From Streptomyces hygroscopicus (lineage in GTDB: Bacteria; Actinomycetota; Actinomycetes; Streptomycetales; Streptomycetaceae), in assembly GCA_002021875.1 (NCBI GenBank), contig CP018627.1, positions 10,788,001 to 10,852,000 of the forward strand: a DNA stretch of 64,000 nt, in the 5' to 3' direction. The translations under genes and the position numbers were made by a program. Below the pieces are notes generated by a model. It was not told the DNA's origin. It saw nothing but the letters and a program-made list of their open reading frames with translations, and made no database searches. Each line of letters begins with the position of its first letter. Position 1 is the stretch's first letter. Shown here piece by piece: positions 40,792-48,898 of this stretch.

Positions 40792-41324
40792 CGGTCACCT
40801 CCGGTGGCGTCGAGCACCACGATCGTCTCGTCCACGGACGTCAGCTCGCTCCCGTCGGGGGACAAGAACCGGGTCCGCACGCCCAGGAGGACGAACTCAC
40901 CGGACCGTCCGTGTTTGTGCCGCGCGGAGACGACCGCACGGGTCGCCGTGATCCGTGTGCCGGCCACCGGGGGCCGGACCAGGCGCACCGACTGGCCGCC
41001 GTGCACCTGGCGCACCGCGAGACCCTCGGTGCACGGCGACTCACGCTGGGCGAGACCATCCGGCCGCAGTTCGTCCTCCGGCGGGCCGTCCTCCCAGCTC
41101 ATGGTGGCCGCGAGGAACAGGTCGGGCGCCTCGACGGGCCGGCCGTCCGCTTCCAGGGCGCGGGCCCGGCGGATGTACTCGCCGTCGTTGAGGGCGGCGG
41201 CGTAACGGCAGAAGTCCTTGACCGTCGGGGTGCCGCAGTCCTCGTCCCGCCACTGGCCGATCAGCTCCCGCGCCCGCGCCAGTACCTCTTCCAGCGCGGG
41301 GGAGGACACGGCGGGCGCCGTCAC
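40788..41324 (-). CDS. MaoC-like FAS1-type dehydratase, N-terminal-half type (first pair)
   Basis: The protein has 178 aa with a GTG start at 41324 overlapping the IclR stop (GTGA). The N-terminal hotdog pattern includes TPTVKDFCRYAAALNDGEYI and later VHGGQSVRLVRPPVAGTRIT, as in the non-catalytic FAS1-like dehydratase half of MaoC dimers. It complements the catalytic half encoded directly downstream. The IclR gene upstream is on the same transcript, so regulator and hydratase are co-expressed. Confidence 0.78.
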   Translation of the reverse strand: MTAPAVSSPALEEVLARARELIGQWRDEDCGTPTVKDFCRYAAALNDGEYIRRARALEADGRPVEAPDLFLAATMSWEDGPPEDELRPDGLAQRESPCTEGLAVRQVHGGQSVRLVRPPVAGTRITATRAVVSARHKHGRSGEFVLLGVRTRFLSPDGSELTSVDETIVVLDATGGDR

Positions 41325-42103
41325 AGCGCCGACCTCAGCGAGCGGCTGATGCCAAGACCCGCCGTACGCAGCGCGCTGGCGTGGGCGATCGCGTCCACCC
41401 GGTAGGTCGGCGCCGTGATCGACAGGGCCCCGGCGAGGGCGTTCTGCCGGCCGAAGACCGGGACCGCCATGCTCATGTAGCCGAGCCGGACCTCCTCCGC
41501 CTCCGTGGCGATGCCCTGCTCGCGGACCCGGTCCAGCTGGGTGCGCAGCCGGCCCGGCGAGGTGATGGTGTGGCGGGTGAACGGCTTGAGGCCGCTCCTG
41601 ACCACCTCGCCGAACAGGCTGCCGGGGGAGTGGGCGAGGATCGCCTTGCCGGTCGCCGTGCAGTACAGCGGAAGCCGCCCCGCCACCCGCGACTCCTCGC
41701 TCAGCCCCCGGTGGGGGAGGATCTTCTCCAGGTACACCACGTCCAGCCCATCATGGATGGCGAAGTGGATGGTCTCCCGTGTGGCCAGCAGCAGATCCTC
41801 CATATACGGCTGGGCCACCTCCCGCAGGATGCGCTGCCGGTGCACCCGCTGCCCGATCTCGAACAGGCGCAGTCCGAGCCGGTAGTTGCAGCCCGCCCGC
41901 TCCAGCAGCCCCCATGCGACCAGCTCCTGGGACAGCCGGTGGACGGTCGCCTTCGCCACTCCCGAACGGCGCACCAGATCGGCGAGCGAGAGCGAGTCGT
42001 CGTCGGCGGTGAACGCCTCCAGGATGGACCGGACCTTGCCGAGGACGGAGTTCATCGGGTCGGGACAGGTTCTGACGGCTTGGTCGATGGGGACTACGGT
42101 CAT
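41321..42103 (-). CDS. IclR family transcriptional regulator inside the Rieske operon
   Basis: The protein has 260 aa. The HTH is SLADLVRRSGVAKATVHRLS (residues ~39-58). The effector domain has YLEKILPHRGLSEESRVAGR, LPLYCTATGKAILAHSPG and GYMSMAVPVFGRQNALAGAL. It lies within the operon, 16 bp after the C-C hydrolase and overlapping the MaoC gene, so it is made together with the enzymes. This arrangement suits feedback control. I infer that it binds the 17-bp palindromes upstream of the island transcripts. Confidence 0.88.
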   Translation of the reverse strand: MTVVPIDQAVRTCPDPMNSVLGKVRSILEAFTADDDSLSLADLVRRSGVAKATVHRLSQELVAWGLLERAGCNYRLGLRLFEIGQRVHRQRILREVAQPYMEDLLLATRETIHFAIHDGLDVVYLEKILPHRGLSEESRVAGRLPLYCTATGKAILAHSPGSLFGEVVRSGLKPFTRHTITSPGRLRTQLDRVREQGIATEAEEVRLGYMSMAVPVFGRQNALAGALSITAPTYRVDAIAHASALRTAGLGISRSLRSAL

Positions 42104-42119
42104 GGCAGGAACCTCACGA

Positions 42120-42983
42120 TCAGGTGGCCGAGGACGCGGCGAGGAACTCCAGGCTGAGCGGGTTGTACAGATCGGCCTTCTCGTGCTGCGGCCAGTGGCC
42201 GCACTCGTTGAACACCTCGAGCCGCGCCCCGGGGATCGCGGCCGCGATGGCCTCGGCCTCCGGCACGTCGCCGAGCGGGTTCTTGTTGCCCCACACCACC
42301 AGGGTCGGCGCCTTGATCCGGCCCATGCGGTCGGGCCGCAGCAGATTGCGCTCGCGGGCCTCCGGCTCCTGGAGCGCGAGCAGATTGTGCAGGTTCCGCT
42401 GGAAGTCGGGGTGGTGGTAGATGTCGTAGCGGATCTGGGTCAGCTCCTCGCCCAGGTCCTCGTCCCAGTGGGCCCACAGCAGCCGCAGCCGCTCCCGGGT
42501 GAAGGAGATGTCGTCCTTGAGGGCCGCGTCGCTGGTGGACGTCTTCAGCCGCTCCATCACCGCCGGGTTGATCTTCGTGCCGCCCATGCACAGCAGCTGG
42601 AGGGAGGCGACCCGGTCCGGGTGTTCGCTCGCGGCCCACGACCCCACCCAGCCGCCCAGCGACTCGCCGACCAGATGGGCGCGCTCGGCGCCGACGGCGT
42701 CCAGGTAGGCCATCAGGTGCTCGACGTACAGGGGGATCTCGGCCGGGCGGTCGGGCTTGCCCGTGTAGCCGTGGCCCAGCATGTCGATGGAGTGGCAGCG
42801 GTAGCGCTCGGCGTGCGCCGGGATGTTCCGTACGAACGCCTCGAGGTGGCCGGTCGTCCCGTGCAGGAACACCACATGCTCGCCGTCCTCGGGGCCGGCC
42901 TGCAGGGCGCGGGTCTTGAAGTCGCCGGTCTCGACGTAGGTGTGCCGGTAGTCGATGCCCGACAGCTCGTTCCAGATGCTCAT
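42120..42983 (-). CDS. Alpha/beta hydrolase, meta-cleavage-product hydrolase type
   Basis: The protein has 287 aa. The oxyanion loop is VVFLHGTTGHLEAFVRNIP, the nucleophile elbow LVGESLGGWVG (Ser), the acid region VVWGNKNPLGDVPEAE, and the catalytic His is in NECGHWPQHEKA. The start overlaps the extradiol dioxygenase stop (ATGA). In this position an MhpC/CarC-type hydrolase would cut the C-C bond of the yellow ring-fission product. A second, more BphD/HsaD-like hydrolase sits at 48899, so the two may handle different ring-cleavage products. Confidence 0.85.
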   Translation of the reverse strand: MSIWNELSGIDYRHTYVETGDFKTRALQAGPEDGEHVVFLHGTTGHLEAFVRNIPAHAERYRCHSIDMLGHGYTGKPDRPAEIPLYVEHLMAYLDAVGAERAHLVGESLGGWVGSWAASEHPDRVASLQLLCMGGTKINPAVMERLKTSTSDAALKDDISFTRERLRLLWAHWDEDLGEELTQIRYDIYHHPDFQRNLHNLLALQEPEARERNLLRPDRMGRIKAPTLVVWGNKNPLGDVPEAEAIAAAIPGARLEVFNECGHWPQHEKADLYNPLSLEFLAASSAT

Positions 42984-43960
42984 GACTGCCTTTCGCTGGT
43001 CTGCGCGGGGGTCTGTGCGGGGGCCTGTGCGGGATCGAGGACGGCGACCCCCATGCCGGTGAGCCACTCGGGCATCGGTTCATAGGCCAGGCGCCGGCCC
43101 GGGATGTGATCGAGCAGCGCGGACATCAGCAGCCAGGTGCGCAGCTCCTGGGCGCCGTTGCCGGCCACCTTCTCCAGTTCCGCGGTGGTGTACTCGGTGA
43201 TGCGGTGCGCCTGTCCCCGCTCCATCCAGGACAGGATTTCCTCGTCGAACTCCGGGTTGAGCGACGCCTCGGCGGCCCGGATGATCTCGCGGCGGCGCAC
43301 GTCGTAGTCCTGCCAGTTCTCCCGGCCGTTGAGCCAGGCGCCGACCATGAACTCCTCGTCCTCGCCGTTCGGATCGCGCCAGTCCGGCCAGGGCAGCCGG
43401 TGGGACAGCCCGCCGGAGCCGATGACCGCCACCCGGCGGTCGCCGGGGAACGCCAGGACCGCCTCCCGGATCGCCCGGCCAAGCTGCTCGCAGCGCTCCA
43501 GGGTGGGCAGCGGCGGCGCGAAGACGTTCACCACGAGCGGTACCAGGTCGACGTCGAGCCCGTCGAGCAGATACTGGACGGCGTGCGACTGGCCGTGGTC
43601 GATCTGCAGCCGGGCGGAGAACGCCACGTCGAAACCGGACCGCTCCACGAGCGAACCCGCGAGGTACAGGGCCAGCTCCCGGTCCACCGGCTGCGGGCCC
43701 TTCGGGGTGCCGGACTCGCCGCTGGCGATGCACTCGTCCACCCCGATGGTGAAGCTGGGGATCAGATCGAGCCAGAACCCCCGGAAGTGGTTGGAGCCGA
43801 TGAGGATCACCGTGTCGGGACGGGCCGCGGCCAGCGCGTCCCGCGCCTGGCCGAGCGCGTCCCGGAACCGCTCGGCGCGGTCCTTGTGGTACGTCTCCTC
43901 CCAGTGGGTGTTCATCAGCGTGCTGTGCGACGCTCCGACCCCCAGGACGATCTCGGTCAT
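42980..43960 (-). CDS. Class III extradiol ring-cleavage dioxygenase (LigB/MhpB type)
   Basis: The protein has 326 aa. Conserved ligand and catalytic regions appear in order: VLGVGASHSTLMNTHWEE, IGSNHFRGFWLDLIP, QIDHGQSHAVQYLLDG and VIGSGGLSHRLPWPDW. These include the Fe(II)-binding His pair and catalytic histidines of the MhpB/LigB family. It opens a catechol-type ring next to one hydroxyl group. A 4-bp overlap joins it to the M20-like gene upstream and to the hydrolase downstream. A C-terminal Ala/Gln/Thr repeat tail (AQAPAQTPAQT) is unusual. The substrate is probably made by the Rieske oxygenase. Confidence 0.9.
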   Translation of the reverse strand: MTEIVLGVGASHSTLMNTHWEETYHKDRAERFRDALGQARDALAAARPDTVILIGSNHFRGFWLDLIPSFTIGVDECIASGESGTPKGPQPVDRELALYLAGSLVERSGFDVAFSARLQIDHGQSHAVQYLLDGLDVDLVPLVVNVFAPPLPTLERCEQLGRAIREAVLAFPGDRRVAVIGSGGLSHRLPWPDWRDPNGEDEEFMVGAWLNGRENWQDYDVRRREIIRAAEASLNPEFDEEILSWMERGQAHRITEYTTAELEKVAGNGAQELRTWLLMSALLDHIPGRRLAYEPMPEWLTGMGVAVLDPAQAPAQTPAQTSERQS

Positions 43961-45294
43961 GCCCCTGCTCCTTCCAGCTCCTCGCGGGACCGGGTGACGG
44001 TGTCCACGGCCGTGCGGATCAGATGGCGGGTGAGCTTCTCCATGGCCCGCAGCGACACCGTGTTCATGCCGCGGGCGAAGTCGATCTCGAACGGCGCCTC
44101 CGCCACCTTGGGCATGCCGACCCGCACCGTGGGGATGCCACGGCCGCGCAGGATGTTGGCGTCGGTGGCGCCGCTGTTCCCGGGGATCACCTCGTGCTCG
44201 CGCCCCTCCAGCGCCTCCCAGGCGGCCGTGGCGCTGCGGTGGATCCACGATTCGCGCGGGGTGCGGGTGCCGGGGATCGCCAGCACCATCTCCGCCCGGA
44301 CGTCGAGCCCGGGCGAGGCGGCCCGCAGCGCGGCCAGCGCGTCCATGAACTCGCGCTTGGCCCCCATCGGTGTGATGTCGGGGCTGATCCGCAGGTCCAC
44401 CATGAGGGTGCACACGGCGGGGGTCACCGCCGCCATCCGCGGCCAGCCGCCGCGGATGGCGGAGACGATGCCCTGCGGCGCCACCGTGCCCGAGGTGTGC
44501 CGCTCGGCGTACCCCTCGAACCACTTCTCCAGGTACGCGGACACTTCCCCGGCACGGGCGATGGCGTTGTCGTACGGGAGCCGGTGGCGGGAGCCCGCGT
44601 AGGTGTGGGTGCCGCCGACCGTCACCTCGAACCAGACCAGCCCGACCTCGTCCCACGAGACGGTCCAGCCGGGCTTGGCGATGACCGCGTAGTCGGTCCA
44701 CACGCCCTGCTCCAGCAGGAACGAACACCCGGCGCCCTGGCCGGTGTTGAGGCGCGTGCCCACGGGCCGGGCGTTGGTGGGCATCCCGCCCGCGCCGAAC
44801 GCCGCGACCAGGTCACCGGTGAGCGGGACACCGGCCAGCGAGATCGCCTCGATGGCCATCATCACGCACGCCGCGTGGCCCTTGGGGTTGGAGGCGCCGA
44901 GCCCGGTGACCAGGTCGTCGTACACCGTGGCCGCGGGCCGCATGTCCTCGCGCAGCTCCGGGCCGATCCACGGTACGTCCTCGCTCTCCTCGCCCACCGT
45001 CAGCGTGTCGATGGGGGCGTACAGCATGAGGTCGGGGCCGGTGCCGTCACCGGTCAGCCGCCCCCAGGCGTTGGCCTGGCGGTCGTCGAGGGGCTGGACG
45101 GCCGAGTGGCAGCCGGCGTCGCGCAGGGTGCCGGCGATATGGGTGGCCAGCGGGCCCTCGTCGCCGGTCGGGCTGGGAATGTTCACCAGGCCCGTGATCA
45201 GCTCGCGGAGCCGGTCGGTGCTGATGTGGCGGGCGGCGTCGAGGGCCCAGGCGCGCCGCCGGTCATCCAGTCCCGCCAGGCCGTCGGCGGTCAC
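43957..45294 (-). CDS. M20-fold protein lacking the metal ligands
   Basis: The protein has 445 aa with a GTG start at 45294, overlapping the small ORF stop (GTGA). The overall order matches ArgE/DapE peptidases, but each metal-site motif is changed. The HxD site is PID (LMLYAPIDTLTVG), the DxKG bridging Asp is Asn (GASNPKGHAAC), the Glu-Glu base/ligand pair is AG (AAFGAGGMP), EPT is KPG (VIAKPGWT), and the final His is missing (FARGMNTVS). The dimer-interface His (GGTHTYAG) and ATDAN remain. A di-zinc hydrolase mechanism is therefore unlikely. It may use another chemistry or be structural. Confidence 0.75.
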   Translation of the reverse strand: MTADGLAGLDDRRRAWALDAARHISTDRLRELITGLVNIPSPTGDEGPLATHIAGTLRDAGCHSAVQPLDDRQANAWGRLTGDGTGPDLMLYAPIDTLTVGEESEDVPWIGPELREDMRPAATVYDDLVTGLGASNPKGHAACVMMAIEAISLAGVPLTGDLVAAFGAGGMPTNARPVGTRLNTGQGAGCSFLLEQGVWTDYAVIAKPGWTVSWDEVGLVWFEVTVGGTHTYAGSRHRLPYDNAIARAGEVSAYLEKWFEGYAERHTSGTVAPQGIVSAIRGGWPRMAAVTPAVCTLMVDLRISPDITPMGAKREFMDALAALRAASPGLDVRAEMVLAIPGTRTPRESWIHRSATAAWEALEGREHEVIPGNSGATDANILRGRGIPTVRVGMPKVAEAPFEIDFARGMNTVSLRAMEKLTRHLIRTAVDTVTRSREELEGAGA

Positions 45295-45407
45295 TGGTTG
45301 ATCCTGTGGACCTGCGTCATCGTGGTCCGCGCGATGCGCTTTGTGGCCAGCGGGATCCCGACGGCGATCGCGGCGCCCAGCAGCAGGGTGAACAGTTTAC
45401 GGAACAT
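45291..45407 (-). CDS. 38-aa single-span membrane microprotein
   Basis: The frame runs from the ATG at 45407 to the TGA at 45291-45293. AAGG lies 7 nt upstream, within the end of the Rieske gene. The peptide begins MFRKLFTLLLGAAIAVGIPL, one hydrophobic span with a positive start, and ends in a basic tail (KRIARTT...). Its start lies 1 bp past the Rieske stop and its stop overlaps the M20 start (GTGA), so it is precisely coupled in the operon. I know no family for it. It could anchor or scaffold the oxygenase system at the membrane or aid uptake. Confidence 0.65.
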   Translation of the reverse strand: MFRKLFTLLLGAAIAVGIPLATKRIARTTMTQVHRINQ

Positions 45408-45408
45408 G

Positions 45409-46626
45409 TCATGCCTTCTCTTCGGGTGCGGATGCGCCACAGGCCGCGGTCAGCTTCTTGCCGTACTCCTCCTCGCTCAGGTTCCGCCAGGCGGTGAGCG
45501 AGATATCGGGCCGGTAGAGCTTCTCCGGCGGCGCGTCCGTGACATCGACCATCCACGCGTCCTGGCCGGAGAACTGGCCGTGGAACAGCCAGCGGATCGC
45601 CCCGAGGTACTTGGCGTAGAAGCGCAGGGTGTCCCAGCCCTCGGTGAAGTTGACCATCACGCCGACATAGCGGTGGTTGTCCTCGTCGACCGGGACGTAG
45701 AACTCGTAGTGGATGAACTTGGGGTAGGCGATGCGCAGCACGCCCGGCATCGACAGGGAGGCGAACCCGGGGAAGTCCTGCGCCTCGATGGTCGGATCGA
45801 CGCTGTCGGCCTTGCCGGTGTTGCCGATGTTGAAGGTCTCCTTGGGCGGCTGCATCTTCCACCACCGCTTGTTGGACCAGCGGCCCACCCCCGGGAACTC
45901 GGCGTCCCAGTGGACCTCGTCCTGGACCCGGAAGATCCACCGGCCGCGCGGCACGATCCGGGTGATGTTCCAGGTCGGCATGGGCTTGAACAGCCGCCAC
46001 AGGGCCGTGCGGTGCAGATACTTGGCGTGGCCCTCGTCGAAGCCGTTCTCACAGGCGAACCGCCAGTTGCCACCGCGCGGCTCGATCCGTCCGCCCATCA
46101 CGAACGCGTTGGAGACGAGCTCCTCCGGAAGCTGGGAGTCGATCGAGTGCGGCTCCTCGTCGGCGATCGGGATGTACACCCACACCATGCCGAGGCGCTC
46201 CTCGACCGGGTAGGTGCGCACGCCCAGCTTGCCGGTCAGCCGGCACCCGGGGCCGTCGGTGATGACGGCGGACAGCCGTCCGGTGGGCAGATCGAAGGTC
46301 CAGCCGTGGTACGGGCAGCTGACCGTGCCCGGGAACTGCTGGTTGCCCTCGGACAGCGGCACACCGCGGTGCGGGCACCGGTTGTGCAGGGCGTACGCCG
46401 TGCCGTTGTCGCGGATCAGCGCGATCCGCTCGCCGCAGATGGTGAACGGCAGCGGCTTCCCCGTGACCTGGCTGGACCAGGTGACCGGATACCAGTAGCC
46501 GCGGAAGCCCGCTGCCGCACCGTCGTAATGGGGCCAGGACGACCAGTCCTGGCGACCGGGCTCGGCGGGTTTCCTGCGGCGGCTCCGGACGGGGGTGGCC
46601 GTGTCGGGAGAGTCCTCGACCGTCAT
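45409..46626 (-). CDS. Rieske non-haem iron oxygenase, CarAa-like alpha subunit
   Basis: The protein has 405 aa. The Rieske site is CPHRGVPLSEGN then SCPYHGWTF. The mononuclear iron ligands fall in ENGFDEGHAKYLHR. Segments such as FRGYWYPVTWS, NWRFACENGFD, SMPGVLRI, EFYVPVDEDNHRY and TAWRNLSEEE follow the carbazole 1,9a-dioxygenase/2-oxoquinoline 8-monooxygenase branch, whose members need no beta subunit; none is encoded nearby. AGGAGG precedes the ATG. It is the first gene of the eight-gene operon and is expressed from the divergent region with two palindromes. I infer hydroxylation of an aromatic or N-heteroaromatic ring. Confidence 0.9.
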   Translation of the reverse strand: MTVEDSPDTATPVRSRRRKPAEPGRQDWSSWPHYDGAAAGFRGYWYPVTWSSQVTGKPLPFTICGERIALIRDNGTAYALHNRCPHRGVPLSEGNQQFPGTVSCPYHGWTFDLPTGRLSAVITDGPGCRLTGKLGVRTYPVEERLGMVWVYIPIADEEPHSIDSQLPEELVSNAFVMGGRIEPRGGNWRFACENGFDEGHAKYLHRTALWRLFKPMPTWNITRIVPRGRWIFRVQDEVHWDAEFPGVGRWSNKRWWKMQPPKETFNIGNTGKADSVDPTIEAQDFPGFASLSMPGVLRIAYPKFIHYEFYVPVDEDNHRYVGVMVNFTEGWDTLRFYAKYLGAIRWLFHGQFSGQDAWMVDVTDAPPEKLYRPDISLTAWRNLSEEEYGKKLTAACGASAPEEKA

Positions 46627-46700
46627 CGTGCGTGTCCTCCTGCTGCCGGTTTTCGGTGGACCCGAGCATCCGGCGCGGCGCGGATCCGCCCAAGGGATCC

Positions 46701-46717
46701 GGTCCGCTGAGCAGACC
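46701..46717. promoter_or_regulatory. Island palindrome, site 1
   Basis: GGTCCGCTGAGCAGACC is a near-perfect palindrome in the divergent Rieske/MDR region, 75 bp upstream of the Rieske start. It matches the consensus GGTCCGCTNAGCGGACC found at four places in the island. Confidence 0.7.
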
Positions 46718-46760
46718 GCTCCCTACCCGACGGAGGGCGAGACGGTGGCCGCCGCGGCGC

Positions 46761-46777
46761 GTCCCGCTGAGCGGACC
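46761..46777. promoter_or_regulatory. Island palindrome, site 2
   Basis: GTCCCGCTGAGCGGACC lies 60 bp from site 1 in the same divergent region. A TAGCGT -10-like box for the MDR gene lies at 46809-46814. Two sites in one promoter region suggest cooperative binding. Confidence 0.65.
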
Positions 46778-46871
46778 CGTCCCGGTGCGCGGACAGCGGG
46801 GTGCGGTCTAGCGTGCGCGGGGTCCGCCACCACCGAACACGGCCGTGAGCCCGTGGATACGGAGCGAAAAC

Positions 46872-47825
46872 GTGAGCCACCCGACGTCACAATCCCTGGT
46901 GCTGGAGGAGTTCGGCACCCTGCCGCGGCTCGTCGAGCGGCCGGTCCCCGAGCCGCGGCCCGGCCACACCCTGGTGCGGATGAAGTCGGCCGCCGTCAGC
47001 CACCTCGATCTGAACGTCGTCGACGGCAAGTTCGGCATCCTCCCCGACCTGCCGTCGATTCCCGGCACCGCCGGCAGCGGCACCGTCATCACCTCCGACG
47101 TCCACCCCGAGGGGAGCCTCGTCCTCCTCCGCGGCAAGGCCCTCGGAATGCGCCGCGACGGCGCCTGGAGCGAGCACGCGCTGGTCCCGGACGCCGCCGT
47201 GGAAGCCGTACCCGAGGGCACCGACCCCGCTCTGGCCTGCTGCTACTTCTCCCCGGCGGGGACCGCGTGGGCCTCGGTGCACGCCGTGGCGGGCGTCCAG
47301 CCCGGGGAGCGGGTCCTGGTGACCGGGGCGGCCGGTGCGGTGGGCGCGCTCACCGTGCAGGTCGCGGCCCGGGCCGGAGCCGAGGTGATCGGCGTGGTGA
47401 GCCGCCCCGCCAAGCTGCCGCATGTCCCGGCCCCCGCCAAGGTGGTGCTCGCCGCCGACCTGTCCCCCGACGCGGTCGGCGGCCCGGTGGACGCCGTCAT
47501 CGACACCGTGGGCGGGCCGGTCCTGCGCGACTCCCTGCCGCTGGTGCGCCCCCGCGGCCGGGTCGCCCTCGTCGGCTACACCGCGGGCCGTGAGTTCACC
47601 GTGGACCTGGCGGATTTCCTCCTCGCCGATGTGTCGCTGCTGCCCGTGAACCTGATGTCCCGGGGGAAGGAGGTCGCCGCCGACACCAAGCGGATGCTGG
47701 GCGACCTCACCTCCGGGGAGCTCACCCTGCCCATCGAGCACCATCGCGTCGACGGCCTGGCGGAAGCCGTGGCCCGCCTGCGGTCCGGGGAGGCGATCGG
47801 CAACGTGGTCCTCGATCTCGCCTGA
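46872..47825 (+). CDS. MDR family NAD(P)H oxidoreductase (quinone/enoyl reductase branch)
   Basis: The protein has 317 aa with a GTG start at 46872 and GGAG 7 nt upstream. The GroES-like part contains RMKSAAVSHLDLNVVDGKFG, and the cofactor motif is VLVTGAAGAVGALTVQVAAR. There is no zinc-ligand cluster. It is divergent from the Rieske gene and shares its two palindromes, so it should belong to the same pathway. It may reduce an unsaturated CoA ester or a ring-derived enone. It stands alone on its transcript, with convergent MaoC genes downstream. Confidence 0.83.
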   Translation: MSHPTSQSLVLEEFGTLPRLVERPVPEPRPGHTLVRMKSAAVSHLDLNVVDGKFGILPDLPSIPGTAGSGTVITSDVHPEGSLVLLRGKALGMRRDGAWSEHALVPDAAVEAVPEGTDPALACCYFSPAGTAWASVHAVAGVQPGERVLVTGAAGAVGALTVQVAARAGAEVIGVVSRPAKLPHVPAPAKVVLAADLSPDAVGGPVDAVIDTVGGPVLRDSLPLVRPRGRVALVGYTAGREFTVDLADFLLADVSLLPVNLMSRGKEVAADTKRMLGDLTSGELTLPIEHHRVDGLAEAVARLRSGEAIGNVVLDLA

Positions 47826-47869
47826 GCGATGATCTCGCCCGGGCGATCTCATCCCGACGCGGGGCGCGG

Positions 47870-48268
47870 TCAGCCCATCAGGACCACGGCCGTGCCCCGG
47901 CAGCACACCACATCACCCTGCCCACCGTGCTCGACCAGCTCCAGGGTGACCCGCCCCGTCTCTGGATCGACCTCGCCGACCGTGCCGCTCACCACGAGCC
48001 GCTCCCCGGCGAGGGCCGGGGCCCGGTTCTGCCATCCGACCTCCAGAACCTGTCCGCCCGGACCCGCGAAGCTCATGGCGGCCCGGTGCATCAGACAGCC
48101 GTGCAGCTGCGCCATGACGACCGGCCCGTCCAGCCCCTCGGAACGCGCGAACCCGGTGTCGTAGTGGATGCGATGGGTATTGCGGGTGACCGCCCCGAAC
48201 CGCAGCAGGGTGACGGCATCCGGGGTGAACTCCACCGGTGGTACGGGCTGCCCCGGGTGAACGCTCAT
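47870..48268 (-). CDS. MaoC-like hydratase, C-terminal-half type (second pair)
   Basis: The protein has 132 aa. The motif FGAVTRNTHRIHYDTGFARSE carries the Asn/His catalytic pattern and is clearly paralogous to the protein at 40396. The start overlaps the N-half gene (ATGA). Together they make a second heterodimeric enoyl-CoA hydratase in the same island. That implies two hydration or dehydration steps, or two substrates, in the pathway. Confidence 0.8.
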   Translation of the reverse strand: MSVHPGQPVPPVEFTPDAVTLLRFGAVTRNTHRIHYDTGFARSEGLDGPVVMAQLHGCLMHRAAMSFAGPGGQVLEVGWQNRAPALAGERLVVSGTVGEVDPETGRVTLELVEHGGQGDVVCCRGTAVVLMG

Positions 48269-48741
48269 CGGACGATGAACCTCTCCCGCACCCGGACGAG
48301 CGTGCCCCGCTCCGCCGTGTACGTCTTCTCGACGGTCAGCAGCAGGAACGGTGTTCCGCTGCCCTTGCGTTCGACCTCCGTGAGGACCCGGCGGACCTGG
48401 ATCCGGTCGCCCGCCCTCACCTCGCCGGTGAACCGGACCTCCTGGCCCCCCGCCATGAGCCGCACGTCCAGGCCGTCGGTGCCCGGGACCTCGTCGCGGT
48501 ACATGCCGTCCGGCCGGCACTCGTCCTGGCCGGCGCCTCCCGCGCCGCGCAACAGGCTCACCAGGTACATCGGGTGGACGGTGAAGTCCGGGCGGCCGGG
48601 ATCGACCAGATGCGGGCCGGTCTCCCCGGCCGAGCGCGCGAACTCCGCCGCGTCCTCGGCCCGTACGACACCCAGGTCCCGGTGTTCCGGGCGGCCGATC
48701 GCCGCCCGGGCCCGTTCCTCGGCAACTTCCCACGCGGACAT
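48265..48741 (-). CDS. MaoC-like FAS1-type dehydratase, N-terminal-half type (second pair)
   Basis: The protein has 158 aa from the ATG at 48741. The pattern RAEDAAEFARSAGETGPHLV, then GGQEVRFTGEVRAGDRIQVR, is an N-terminal hotdog. It is shorter than its counterpart at 40788. It is divergent from the BphD/HsaD-like hydrolase with a palindrome between them. It is coupled to the catalytic half downstream and likely functions only as a complex with it. Confidence 0.77.
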   Translation of the reverse strand: MSAWEVAEERARAAIGRPEHRDLGVVRAEDAAEFARSAGETGPHLVDPGRPDFTVHPMYLVSLLRGAGGAGQDECRPDGMYRDEVPGTDGLDVRLMAGGQEVRFTGEVRAGDRIQVRRVLTEVERKGSGTPFLLLTVEKTYTAERGTLVRVRERFIVR

Positions 48742-48839
48742 GTGCTGCCTTTCTGCGGACGACTACCGCGGACACGTCTTTCGCGGACCACGATGGACCG
48801 GGAGGCTAGCCACCGCCCGGAGGCGGTCACCACGAGACC

Positions 48840-48856
48840 GGCCCGCTCAGCGGACC
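48840..48856. promoter_or_regulatory. Island palindrome, site 3
   Basis: GGCCCGCTCAGCGGACC lies in the 157-bp divergent region between the second MaoC pair and the C-C hydrolase/CaiB/ligase unit, 43 bp before the hydrolase start. It is a 17-bp palindrome with one mismatched pair. Confidence 0.7.
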
Positions 48857-48898
48857 GGACCGCTTGGGCGGAGATCACCGGCACCACACCATCGGGGC

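Noticed and set aside
47826..47869. Short palindrome CGCCCGGGCG between MDR and MaoC genes as a terminator
   Set aside because: The stem is short and loopless; too weak compared with the other terminators to be listed.
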